Of a stretch of DNA of 64,000 nt, positions 52,603 through 60,865 are shown one piece after another (within the stretch, counting starts at the first letter, position 1; every line of letters begins with the position of its first letter). The notes beneath the pieces are model-generated. The model was not told where the DNA came from. It saw only the letters and a list, made by a program, of their open reading frames with translations, and made no database searches. The translations under genes were made by a program, and so were the position numbers. Source of the DNA: Bacteroidia bacterium (GTDB lineage: Bacteria > Bacteroidota > Bacteroidia > Flavobacteriales > Flavobacteriaceae); NCBI GenBank assembly GCA_030428705.1, contig JAUIDI010000008.1:62001-126000 (forward strand), given 5' to 3'.

Positions 52603-53088
52603 ATGAAACGATTACTATTTCTACCGTTGGCAATTACGCTGTTATTAATATCCTGCAACAAAGATGATGACGAAGTTTCTATAGCAAACCGAAATCGGGC
52701 ATTATTAGGGCAATGGGAATATGAAGCGATCATGACAGACAGAGCGGTAGATTTGAACGGGGACAATACCTCCAATATCGATTTGTTCAATACCCAAGAA
52801 CTGCCCCAATGTGTTAAGGACAATATTACCACCTATACTGAAGATGGCCCTTCCGGCAAACCGGAATATAACGTTACCGAAAATAATCTGGCCTGTGATG
52901 ACAATAATCCATTTTCTTTTGTTGAAGAGGATTTTTGGACACTCACAAACAATAATGCTACTATCAGTTTTGAAGGCAGGGAGCCTTTCAGAATAATCGA
53001 GTTGACAAAAAATAGGTTAAAGGTGAAATCGGACGACACTTTCGATGGTCAAGATTATATTATGACCATTACTTATCGAAAGAAATAG
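52603..53088 (+). CDS. Lipoprotein with lipocalin-like domain
   Basis: A 161-residue protein with lipobox LISC (Cys18) followed by NKDDDE, the usual surface-export tail of Bacteroidota lipoproteins. The rest looks like a lipocalin-like domain (LLGQWEYEAIMTDRAVDLNG; FWTLTNNNATISFEGREPFR), with Cys at ~69 and ~95 that may form a disulphide. It is the last plus-strand cargo gene and converges with the TraQ-like gene 21 bases downstream. Role is unknown; it may be linked to either module. Confidence 0.7.
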   Translation: MKRLLFLPLAITLLLISCNKDDDEVSIANRNRALLGQWEYEAIMTDRAVDLNGDNTSNIDLFNTQELPQCVKDNITTYTEDGPSGKPEYNVTENNLACDDNNPFSFVEEDFWTLTNNNATISFEGREPFRIIELTKNRLKVKSDDTFDGQDYIMTITYRKK

Positions 53089-53109
53089 AAAATCATTTAT
53101 AAAATGTTT

Positions 53110-56100
53110 CTAAACTCTTTGAACGGTGCCCATTTCAACATCGCTCCATTCCCCATTGCTGTCCTGAACCCTCACTTCATATCTTTGGTCGAGATATCTA
53201 AGTTTACCTTCGCTAGGTTCTTCTTCCATTAAAAATATGCGATCTACACCTGTACCTTGTGCATCGTTGTAATTGAAAAGTTTGGTATCCCATCTTCGGT
53301 CAAATCGGTTATATATCCTTATTTCCACCTGCTGCAATGTTGCGCCGTTGTAGGCCTCGCTACAATTCGTATCAAAACAGGTAAATATCCTTACTTGATA
53401 ATCACAACCGTTCAGACCGCCACAACTTATATTTCGTTTCTCGCCTTTGGCCGCTACCTGTGGTTTTTTAAACATTATTATCGATTCGCTCAACGTTTGG
53501 GAAATGCCCGTGGAATTCTCGACCCTAAAATTGATGGTAAAGTTTTCATCGGTTTCCGGAAAAAATTGCATTGGGGTCGAACTGTAGTCCAACGGCAGAA
53601 TATCCCCTTCTCGATATAGTCGGCTCTTATAGTATATGTACCCCGCGCTGGCACCCGTAAACGTAAAAGTCATTTCGTAGGTTATATTGGGATCATGACC
53701 TGTGCTGGCATTAGTAACTGCCGTCAAAGTAAAAGGCTGCCCTTCGTACTTATCCTCGGAGGATTGACTGATATTGAAATCGAAGAATTCCTCGTATTTT
53801 TCAAACTGTATGTTGACATCCGCCTTTTTTTCTACTTCCGACGAAGACCGAACGGTAAACTCTATACTATGGTTCGATTCGGAAATTCCAGTATATTTTC
53901 CTTGGAATGTACCTATCGGAACGCTGAAACTCTCGCCGGCGGCATAGGTGGTTCCCTGATATTCAAAAGTACCGTTGCTTCCTCCTGAAGAATAATACAT
54001 CACATACGTATCGCCGCCAATACCCAATTCCGATATATTGAAATTGATGTCTACAGTATCCCCGGTATTGGCCTGCGATTGAGAAGCATTTGCTGTAAAG
54101 TTGAAATTTTTTGGTTCGACATTAATAGTAATGTCAACTGTCTTTTCAAGACCCGTATCATTCTGTACGTAGAAAGTCAAGTTGATATTTCCGTCATCCG
54201 TTCCCAACAGTTCCCAATTAAAATTTCCCTTAGGAACATCATAAATATTACCCGCACTGACCTGCGTGCCATTTTCATTGGTTATGATGGCATTCCCGTT
54301 AATACTATATCTCATGGTATAGTCCGAAGAACCAATACTTTCTGAAATATTGAAGTTCAAGGAAGTGATTTCCCCGACCGAAATATCGGATTTTTGGCTT
54401 CCTCCAGTAAATAGAAAATCGACCTGATTATAGTTGATAGCGGTATTTGCGGTATGGGTTACGTTGGCAGAAGATTCCACGCTCAAAACAATGTCATGCT
54501 GGCCGGCTTCCGTTCCGGTATACACGACATTGTTATTGTTCGGGCCTAAAAGGAATTTCTCGCCTGGACCATATTCAGTTCCATTCACGCGCAACGAACT
54601 GTTTCTCCCCGAGGAATAAAAGGCCTCATAACTATCATTGATTCCCTCGGGTATTTCGTCTATGTCGATAATTACGTTCACGGGAATATTCGCAAATTCA
54701 GAGGTTTTTGAAGGCGTGATATTGACCGTAAAATCATTTTGCTTGGTTTCAAGATCAATCAATACGGGGCCGACTTCTTGACCATAATTATCCGTAACGA
54801 TAAAGGAAACTTGATGTGAACCCAGACTTTCGGGATAATAGAATAGGGAAAAATTCCCTAGTTCCACGGGATACTCGGTCGAATTTTGTAAGGTGTTGCC
54901 GCTGATTCCTGTAATTCTCCCATTGCCTTCCAAAAGCTCATAGGATATATTGTAATCAATGTTTTCGGTATTCCCGTTGGATTTGATATTGAAGTTGAAT
55001 TGTGTCCGTTCATTCACGAAGACGGAATTACTTTCCGAATTGCCCGAAAACGTAAACGGAATATTTGCGACCTCGATTTCAACACTATCCTGTTTTACCT
55101 GTCCATTGGAATCCCTAACATCAAAGTATATCTTACGCTTACCCAATTCTTTGCTAGTAAACGTATAATTGTAAGAGTTTGGAACTATGGTTCTAAATTG
55201 GCCCGGTTCCATGACCCCGCCATTGTGGTCCCTGACCGTTCCGCTACCTTCACTAGTCGAAGAAAAGGAATGGGATATTTCATATTCCACTTCCGAATCT
55301 TCATCTTGTGTTTTTAAATCGATGGCAATGGCCAAATTGGTATCCAATTCCACTTGGGTCGATGATGCCGTGGCATTGAGGATAAAGTCCAAATTCAGAA
55401 CGTTCAATAACAATTCTTCCGTCAAAGTAGCGCCATCGGGAGCTTTGGCCGTTACGATAAGTTTGTGTTCCCCCAAATTTTCGGGCAGATATTCCAATTC
55501 AGAAATGCCTTTGGGCAGGATAAATGGTTTACCTGCATCAAAGACTTCGTTACCAAGATAAAGCTTCCCGGTTCCGTTTTCTATTTGGTAAACGACCTCG
55601 AAATCCCCTTTTTTGTCAGGATCTTCAGTTTCCTTATCCCTGAGTAATGTGACATTTACCGGATTTTTAGAATTGATGATAAATGCGTTGACCCCCTTGT
55701 TTAGCAGAAAGCTAAAGCTGGCGTACTTGGCATTATATAGAAGTTCCAGTTCCTTTTTTCTAGTATTGGTATCCCATGCCGAAAATCTGATTTTGTGCGC
55801 ACCCGTATCGATGGCCACATAATTGTAGGCCCAATTTCGGTCGGTTATCTGCAAAGTGTCCCGCTCCCTTATAGTATCGCCTTCCATTGTTAAGAAATAT
55901 CCCCTGCCTTTATCAGAGGAGAACTTCATAAAGTAATCGACCGTGGTAATTTCTTTATCCGGTACCAAAGAAAAGGTAGTCCGGGCATTTTCGAACACAA
56001 AGTTTTCATCGGGATGTTCTTCCGTAAAACTAAAGTCAAAATCATCCTTGATAACACCCTCAAAGTCTTTGCTACATGCCAATATCAGGACAAAAGTTGC

Positions 56101-56154
56101 CAAGATGGCAGCAATCGAAAATCGGGTCGGTCGGATAAAATTTTTCATTTTCAA
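53110..56154 (-). CDS. Large multi-domain TraQ-like lipoprotein (repeated Ig-like domains)
   Basis: A 1,014-residue exported lipoprotein (lipobox ILAC, Cys27). The body is about eight tandem repeats of ~100 residues with an Ig-like beta pattern (for example FTANASQSQANTGDTVDINF, VMYYSSGGSNGTFEYQGTTY, IEFTVRSSSEVEKKADVNIQ), resembling DUF3872/TraQ, which is normally a single domain of ~150 residues. A distinct C-terminal ~120 residues carries four Cys (SCGGLNGCDYQVRIFTCFDT). It lies at the distal end of the tra operon, five bases after traO, where TraQ would be. Probably a surface or periplasmic part of the transfer machine or an adhesin-like stalk. Confidence 0.7.
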   Translation of the reverse strand: MKMKNFIRPTRFSIAAILATFVLILACSKDFEGVIKDDFDFSFTEEHPDENFVFENARTTFSLVPDKEITTVDYFMKFSSDKGRGYFLTMEGDTIRERDTLQITDRNWAYNYVAIDTGAHKIRFSAWDTNTRKKELELLYNAKYASFSFLLNKGVNAFIINSKNPVNVTLLRDKETEDPDKKGDFEVVYQIENGTGKLYLGNEVFDAGKPFILPKGISELEYLPENLGEHKLIVTAKAPDGATLTEELLLNVLNLDFILNATASSTQVELDTNLAIAIDLKTQDEDSEVEYEISHSFSSTSEGSGTVRDHNGGVMEPGQFRTIVPNSYNYTFTSKELGKRKIYFDVRDSNGQVKQDSVEIEVANIPFTFSGNSESNSVFVNERTQFNFNIKSNGNTENIDYNISYELLEGNGRITGISGNTLQNSTEYPVELGNFSLFYYPESLGSHQVSFIVTDNYGQEVGPVLIDLETKQNDFTVNITPSKTSEFANIPVNVIIDIDEIPEGINDSYEAFYSSGRNSSLRVNGTEYGPGEKFLLGPNNNNVVYTGTEAGQHDIVLSVESSANVTHTANTAINYNQVDFLFTGGSQKSDISVGEITSLNFNISESIGSSDYTMRYSINGNAIITNENGTQVSAGNIYDVPKGNFNWELLGTDDGNINLTFYVQNDTGLEKTVDITINVEPKNFNFTANASQSQANTGDTVDINFNISELGIGGDTYVMYYSSGGSNGTFEYQGTTYAAGESFSVPIGTFQGKYTGISESNHSIEFTVRSSSEVEKKADVNIQFEKYEEFFDFNISQSSEDKYEGQPFTLTAVTNASTGHDPNITYEMTFTFTGASAGYIYYKSRLYREGDILPLDYSSTPMQFFPETDENFTINFRVENSTGISQTLSESIIMFKKPQVAAKGEKRNISCGGLNGCDYQVRIFTCFDTNCSEAYNGATLQQVEIRIYNRFDRRWDTKLFNYNDAQGTGVDRIFLMEEEPSEGKLRYLDQRYEVRVQDSNGEWSDVEMGTVQRV

Positions 56155-56159
56155 AGTAT

Positions 56160-56699
56160 TTAGAACAGGAAATATCTAAGGCCCAATCCGGCATAGGGAT
56201 AGAATTGACCTACATCGCTATTTATATGGTAGTATTCGTTCGCTTTTATCAAAAGGGAAAAGTCGTTGCTGAGGGTTATTTCTCCTTCAATTCCGACGAA
56301 AACCCCATATATAAATTGACTTTTGGCATCCAGAATGGCACCATTGGACAAAAGACTATTTCCGTTATTGATGACCTCATAGCCGAAAATACCGCCGCCG
56401 CCAACATTGATGGCATATTTTTTAAAGTTCTTTTGCTCCCAAACTTTAATGAAATACCCTGGCTGTACTGTAAATATGTTGTAGGGAATATCGAAACTTC
56501 CTTTATCCTCCGCAATGGCTGCAAATACACTTAATTGTGCATATCGGTTTCGGTTCAAATGGTAATTATACGTCCCCATAATCCCGAAACCATCTTCGGC
56601 GTAACCCCCACTTAGCCCTACGGAAGATGCATAGTTGCCGCTTTGGGAGTAGGCCAAAGTTGAAATAAAAAGTGCTAGAATTATCGTATTGATTTTCAT
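56160..56699 (-). CDS. traO: Conjugal transfer protein TraO-like (outer-membrane beta-barrel)
   Basis: A 179-residue protein starting at ATG 56699 (the frame is open to 56732, but this start opens the signal peptide KINTIILALFISTLAYSQ). The mature part is a small beta-barrel (ASSVGLSGGYAEDGFGIMGT; QFIYGVFVGIEGEITLSNDF; FYPYAGLGLRYFLF with a C-terminal Phe). Size and place after TraN fit TraO of Bacteroidota conjugative elements. It is likely an outer-membrane component of the mating apparatus. Confidence 0.75.
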   Translation of the reverse strand: MKINTIILALFISTLAYSQSGNYASSVGLSGGYAEDGFGIMGTYNYHLNRNRYAQLSVFAAIAEDKGSFDIPYNIFTVQPGYFIKVWEQKNFKKYAINVGGGGIFGYEVINNGNSLLSNGAILDAKSQFIYGVFVGIEGEITLSNDFSLLIKANEYYHINSDVGQFYPYAGLGLRYFLF

Positions 56700-56700
56700 T

Positions 56701-57663
56701 TTAAAAGTGTATAGGGTTGTTGATAATTTCATGGCCTATCTTCAATGAAAGATTTCGATTTCCGGATTCTTCATCCAATTCAACGACCACCTCTTTCTTT
56801 TCATCCAAAGCAAACTTTTTAAAGACGATTACAAAGTGGTTTTCACTTTTACCCGAAACCGTTTTTGGTCGTTTGTAAACGAATACCGGTTCCAAAGGCA
56901 TTTTTTGGTTGCTACTGCTATTTTTATAATTAGTGGCCAGTTGATGCTTAATGAAGTTGATGTCCAAGTCAAGCCCCTCTTTGTTCTCGATACGGTACTG
57001 AAAATAGAGTTCGTCCTCATTGTAATACACTCCCTTTAGCCAAAGGAAAACATTGTCCAGCCTTGAGAAATAACGACTAATCTTTGCCTTATCGAACTGC
57101 ATATAATAGCATCGCAGACGGTAATATTCCATGGGGTCTTTCTCGTAGAGTTCTTTTGTAGCCCTGTCAATAGAATTTGTTGCCGAATCTTTGGTTGATA
57201 TTGTGAGTTGTTCTTCTGGAATTTCTATCCGTTTTATTTTTGTTTCTGAACCTGGATCCGCAACGTCCAAACTAATTGACTTGGAATTACCATTGATATT
57301 GGTGATCGCCTTTTCGGGCTTGATGTACCACGTAAACTTCTTTGGTTTTTCCTTTAGTTTCAAAATAAAGTCATAAACGTTACCTGATTCGGTAATTACC
57401 GTATGGTTTGTGAAGTTTTCTTTTTCAGGTGCCAGCTCATCATAGTATAACTTTAAGATTCGCCCATGGAATTTACTTCCAGCGGCCTTTGGCAAATCCG
57501 CTATAAAACCAAAGTCGTTACCGATAATACTTTCCGAAATATTCTCGGGAAATATTAAAATGGTCTTGTACTTTTTGGAAACTTCCAAAGTATCGGTACA
57601 GTATTGTGCCGTACCCTTGCACATCATGGTTAAAGCCAATATGAAAAAAAACTGTTTTGCCAT
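56701..57663 (-). CDS. traN: Conjugative transposon protein TraN (DUF4138)
   Basis: A 320-residue exported protein (signal QFFFILALTMMCKGTAQ). TraN/DUF4138 features: YKTILIFPENISESIIGNDF (beta-strand N-terminal region), DFGFIADLPKAAGSKFHG, and C-terminal HFVIVFKKFALDEKKEVVVE. It is the VirB9-like outer-ring component of Bacteroidota T4SS. It overlaps or abuts traO and lies three bases from traM, in the tra operon. Confidence 0.86.
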   Translation of the reverse strand: MAKQFFFILALTMMCKGTAQYCTDTLEVSKKYKTILIFPENISESIIGNDFGFIADLPKAAGSKFHGRILKLYYDELAPEKENFTNHTVITESGNVYDFILKLKEKPKKFTWYIKPEKAITNINGNSKSISLDVADPGSETKIKRIEIPEEQLTISTKDSATNSIDRATKELYEKDPMEYYRLRCYYMQFDKAKISRYFSRLDNVFLWLKGVYYNEDELYFQYRIENKEGLDLDINFIKHQLATNYKNSSSNQKMPLEPVFVYKRPKTVSGKSENHFVIVFKKFALDEKKEVVVELDEESGNRNLSLKIGHEIINNPIHF

Positions 57664-57666
57664 TTT

Positions 57667-58662
57667 TTATGCTTTTGGTACTAGAATTACACGATCCCCG
57701 TTGACCAGTAAAATCTTATCTCGTTCTTTGTATTTTTTCTTTTGGAAAAAATTGCCAAAAGACCTTACTAGATTACGGGCCAAGGGCGATTCTATCGATT
57801 CCCCCGCCGCTTCGGATAGTTCGTTTACACCTTCCCGTTCAATATTCGCCCTAAATTCCTGCATTAGTGCTCCTGCCCGCTCATTGTGAAGTCCTATCAT
57901 TCCATCTTCTTTATCCATAGCTGTCAATGACATCTTTACATTGTCGATATTGGTTACTTCCAATATTATCCGTGAACCTTGTATGTTTGAGGTGGCATAA
58001 ACAAAAGTGTTCTTTGGAAATCGCTTACCGTTGTAATAAGTATCCTCCATTAAAATCAATTTTACGCGATTACCAGGAAGAATGAACTGGTCGCGATAGA
58101 TGGCTGCATCGAGGGAAATTGAATTGGCGGAAGGTTTATTTGAGGACGCTACGTAGGGTGCGGAATAATCCTGACTTCGGGAAAGGCGTTCGTCACGTGC
58201 TTCCATCATCAGTTTTCGATACTCCAACTTTTCCTTAAATTCAGTTCTAGGATCGGCAGTCGATTTTTGTGTTGAAGCAGGCATAATTTCTGCGGATTCC
58301 ATCGATGGTTTATCATCGAATGAAAAAGCGTTCAGTTCTTCCAGAACCAGTTCCAAAGAATCATTTTTCCGTTTGGTCTCCACGATGTTTTTTAACGTGC
58401 CATTATTGCGTAATCGTTCCAAAGAATCCTCTTGCGATTTTTTGTAAAGCTCATTGGGTCGTTGGACTTTAAGTTCATTCTCTTGACCGGGAAGCTTGTT
58501 GTTATAACCGTCGTCCTCCGCCAATGGCCTGTTTTCTTCTCCGAAAGAACCTAGACTGTTCACAAGAAAGTATATCGTCAGGAGCACGACAATCGGAGCC
58601 GACAACGCAAATAATTTGTGCTGTCTTACCCATGTATTGAATGTTTCGCGGTCAAGTTTCAT
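57667..58662 (-). CDS. traM: Conjugative transposon protein TraM (VirB10-like)
   Basis: A 331-residue protein: a cytoplasmic start (KLDRETFNTWVRQHKLFALS), an inner-membrane helix (PIVVLLTIYFLVNSLGSFG), a proline/charged linker (~45-185), and a C-terminal beta domain (SISLDAAIYRDQFILPGNRV; FPKNTFVYATSNIQGSRIIL). This matches TraM, which spans the periplasm and links the inner and outer parts of the T4SS. It overlaps traK by four bases. Confidence 0.87.
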   Translation of the reverse strand: MKLDRETFNTWVRQHKLFALSAPIVVLLTIYFLVNSLGSFGEENRPLAEDDGYNNKLPGQENELKVQRPNELYKKSQEDSLERLRNNGTLKNIVETKRKNDSLELVLEELNAFSFDDKPSMESAEIMPASTQKSTADPRTEFKEKLEYRKLMMEARDERLSRSQDYSAPYVASSNKPSANSISLDAAIYRDQFILPGNRVKLILMEDTYYNGKRFPKNTFVYATSNIQGSRIILEVTNIDNVKMSLTAMDKEDGMIGLHNERAGALMQEFRANIEREGVNELSEAAGESIESPLARNLVRSFGNFFQKKKYKERDKILLVNGDRVILVPKA

Positions 58663-59279
58663 TGTAAATCATTGTTTTCTAGAACATGGAACCGGATAAT
58701 CTTTAACCCGTTCAAATTATTAGGTGTTGATTTGGTCTCCAAGAGAAAACCGCTGGTCACTAGATTTCGATATTCCGTCTTTTCATTCTTGCGTATTTTT
58801 TGTTTTCCCATAAACCGAAAGGCAAAGGGGTAAGCGGAGTAGTCGATATATAGCGAATCTTGCTCCACTTCAATGGAATAGTCGCTTTTGGCGACATCCT
58901 CATAATAGTTTTGATCCAACAGGCGGTTGTACAGCCGCTTACCGGAATGGTCTATCATATAGAGTGCCTTGCCCTCTATATTCCTTTTAATAAATCGTAG
59001 GTCGGGTTCTAACGAAAAGAACAGTTCGTGGAAGTTTTTTACATGTCCTTCGCACAAAATATCGAGCGCACGTTTGGGGTCGTTTATGCGCACAGCGGCC
59101 AATTTTTGTCCGTTGTCAAGCAAATAAAAACGGTTTTTTGCGCTTTCGTTCGTTTTATATCCAAAGTAAATATTGAACAAAGTGCAACCTACCGTAAGAG
59201 CTAAAGATATATAAAGAACCCTGTTGCTATTAGCACGAATCTTGTTTAAATCGTTGAAAATGTGATAAGTATCGTTCAT
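58659..59279 (-). CDS. traK: Conjugative transposon protein TraK (VirB8-like)
   Basis: A 206-residue protein with an N-terminal cytoplasmic tail, one membrane helix (VLYISLALTVGCTLFNIYFG), and a periplasmic NTF2-like domain (AAVRINDPKRALDILCEGHV; FHELFFSLEPDLRFIKRNIE; DYSIEVEQDSLYIDYSAYPF). This is TraK, the VirB8-type assembly factor of Bacteroidota T4SS. traM follows directly, so the traL gene seen in many related elements is absent or displaced here. Confidence 0.88.
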   Translation of the reverse strand: MNDTYHIFNDLNKIRANSNRVLYISLALTVGCTLFNIYFGYKTNESAKNRFYLLDNGQKLAAVRINDPKRALDILCEGHVKNFHELFFSLEPDLRFIKRNIEGKALYMIDHSGKRLYNRLLDQNYYEDVAKSDYSIEVEQDSLYIDYSAYPFAFRFMGKQKIRKNEKTEYRNLVTSGFLLETKSTPNNLNGLKIIRFHVLENNDLQ

Positions 59280-59325
59280 CTGTTTATGCGCAATCGTTAA
59301 AAATCCATATTTATCGTTAAGGTGT

Positions 59326-60237
59326 TTACTGTATCAATGTTCTTACTCCCTTTGTAGCCCCTCCCGTCTTGGCATCGACCGTAGTTTGTGCTGCTTTTTT
59401 GGTATAGTGTTTTGTACGCTCCTTTAAGTGACCTGCACTTACGTTCATTCCCTGAACAATGAAATTGGAGAGTACCGGTGCCTTGAAATACATAAAAACG
59501 TTCATGAAAATCAAAAGCCCGCTCGTGAGTACCAACCCCAAATCGGCTTCTCCGCCCTGAAGTATGGAACCGATCAGCTTGTCGAGAATGTTCAACATGA
59601 AATTGTCAATGAGGTACAGCATGGGGATCCATAAACAAACGCTCATGAACTTTTGTAGCCACGCCTTCCACATTCCCCCGAACACGGGAATGAACGAAAG
59701 CCCGATATTCAAAGGGCCGAAAATGATAAGAACGAAGAGGTAAATGACTGACATCGCTTTGATACCAATGAATACGACCGCCGATATGACCGATGCGACC
59801 ATGACGACCACGGAGGTTATGGAACTGAGAACAAACGCCTGAAATGCTTCAGGATCTGCACTTAAAAGTACCCAAGACCAGGCATAATCGGAAGAGGACT
59901 TCACTTGTGCGACCAAGACCTTCATTTGCAATATGTCCCAAGAAATATCATTGCTCTTAAAGGAGTTGCCGATGCCCTGATAAAAATCAAGAATGGTCAT
60001 TGTTACTACTTTGTAATTGAGCAATAAAACGGCCAAGGGAACCCATTTCAGGTATTCCAAAAAAACTGCTCTTGTTTGGGGGTTCACAAAGACCCTAAGC
60101 GCGAGCAATGCGATACCGATAAAGGCGAACTGCTGCCCAATATCAACAATCGCATCGGTCGCCTCGAACGCATCGGCAATGTACTGGTCGAACATATCGT
60201 TGACCGTTTCGCGTATTCCTTTTTCCGTGACCTGCAT
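59326..60237 (-). CDS. traJ: Conjugative transposon protein TraJ (VirB6-like membrane protein)
   Basis: A 303-residue polytopic membrane protein with about six helices (FAFIGIALLALRVFVNPQTR; VPLAVLLLNYKVVTMTILDF; ITSVVVMVASVISAVVFIGI; AMSVIYLFVLIIFGPLNIGL; LGLVLTSGLLIFMNVFMYFK) and a hydrophilic tail (AGHLKERTKHYTKKAAQTTV). It is the inner-membrane channel component, TraJ. The gap to traK is 46 bases. Confidence 0.88.
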   Translation of the reverse strand: MQVTEKGIRETVNDMFDQYIADAFEATDAIVDIGQQFAFIGIALLALRVFVNPQTRAVFLEYLKWVPLAVLLLNYKVVTMTILDFYQGIGNSFKSNDISWDILQMKVLVAQVKSSSDYAWSWVLLSADPEAFQAFVLSSITSVVVMVASVISAVVFIGIKAMSVIYLFVLIIFGPLNIGLSFIPVFGGMWKAWLQKFMSVCLWIPMLYLIDNFMLNILDKLIGSILQGGEADLGLVLTSGLLIFMNVFMYFKAPVLSNFIVQGMNVSAGHLKERTKHYTKKAAQTTVDAKTGGATKGVRTLIQ

Positions 60238-60247
60238 ATTCCTGTTC

Positions 60248-60865
60248 TTATTCTTTGTTCATATTGATCAAGGACAACTTGGCCTCCCGAAAAGCGTTGA
60301 TTTGCGAGAGTTTGTTATTGTAGGCGATCAAGCCGTCCAGAAGCTGTTCGAGTTTCGAGTTGATGCCGCTGACTTTTTTTAGGCGCTCTTCGGGAAGGAT
60401 GATGGATTTGGTTTTGATAATCCCATTACATTGTTTGAACAGGTTTTTGGCCTCTAGAATCGCATTGGCCGTATAGCCTGCAAATTCCTGAATTTCATCC
60501 TGCTCTAGATGTTTCCATTTTTGGATGCTATTTTTAGAACTTCTGTAAGCTTCAAGAATCTTATCCTTTAAATCCATGGTCATGTTGACATCCGTCGATT
60601 TCATAACATAATCGGGCGAAGACTTCTTGGCATCGAGTTCTTCCTTCAGAATTTTTCTCGATTTTGAGGTCTCGTTGTTGTTCTTTTCCATCAGATTGAT
60701 GAGTCGCCCCAAGTTCTTGTTGACAGCCTTTAATTGGATGTTTATGTTCATCAATTGGCTGTTGACCATACCAACGCTGGCATTGGTAGCGGCGTCCGTT
60801 ACGGGTATTTGCGCCGCCATAATAAACGGAACAATCGTTACTAGGATAAATAGTCTTCTTTTCAT
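60248..60865 (-). CDS. Conjugation protein TraI-like (VirB5-type, DUF4141-like)
   Basis: A 205-residue exported protein (signal MKRRLFILVTIVPFIMAAQI) that is almost wholly helical and coiled-coil-like (NINIQLKAVNKNLGRLINLM; LKDKILEAYRSSKNSIQKWK). It matches the TraI/VirB5-like exported helical proteins that follow TraG in Bacteroidota conjugation operons. The start overlaps the TraG stop by four bases. The name is given by position and architecture; the sequence is divergent. Confidence 0.7.
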   Translation of the reverse strand: MKRRLFILVTIVPFIMAAQIPVTDAATNASVGMVNSQLMNINIQLKAVNKNLGRLINLMEKNNNETSKSRKILKEELDAKKSSPDYVMKSTDVNMTMDLKDKILEAYRSSKNSIQKWKHLEQDEIQEFAGYTANAILEAKNLFKQCNGIIKTKSIILPEERLKKVSGINSKLEQLLDGLIAYNNKLSQINAFREAKLSLINMNKE

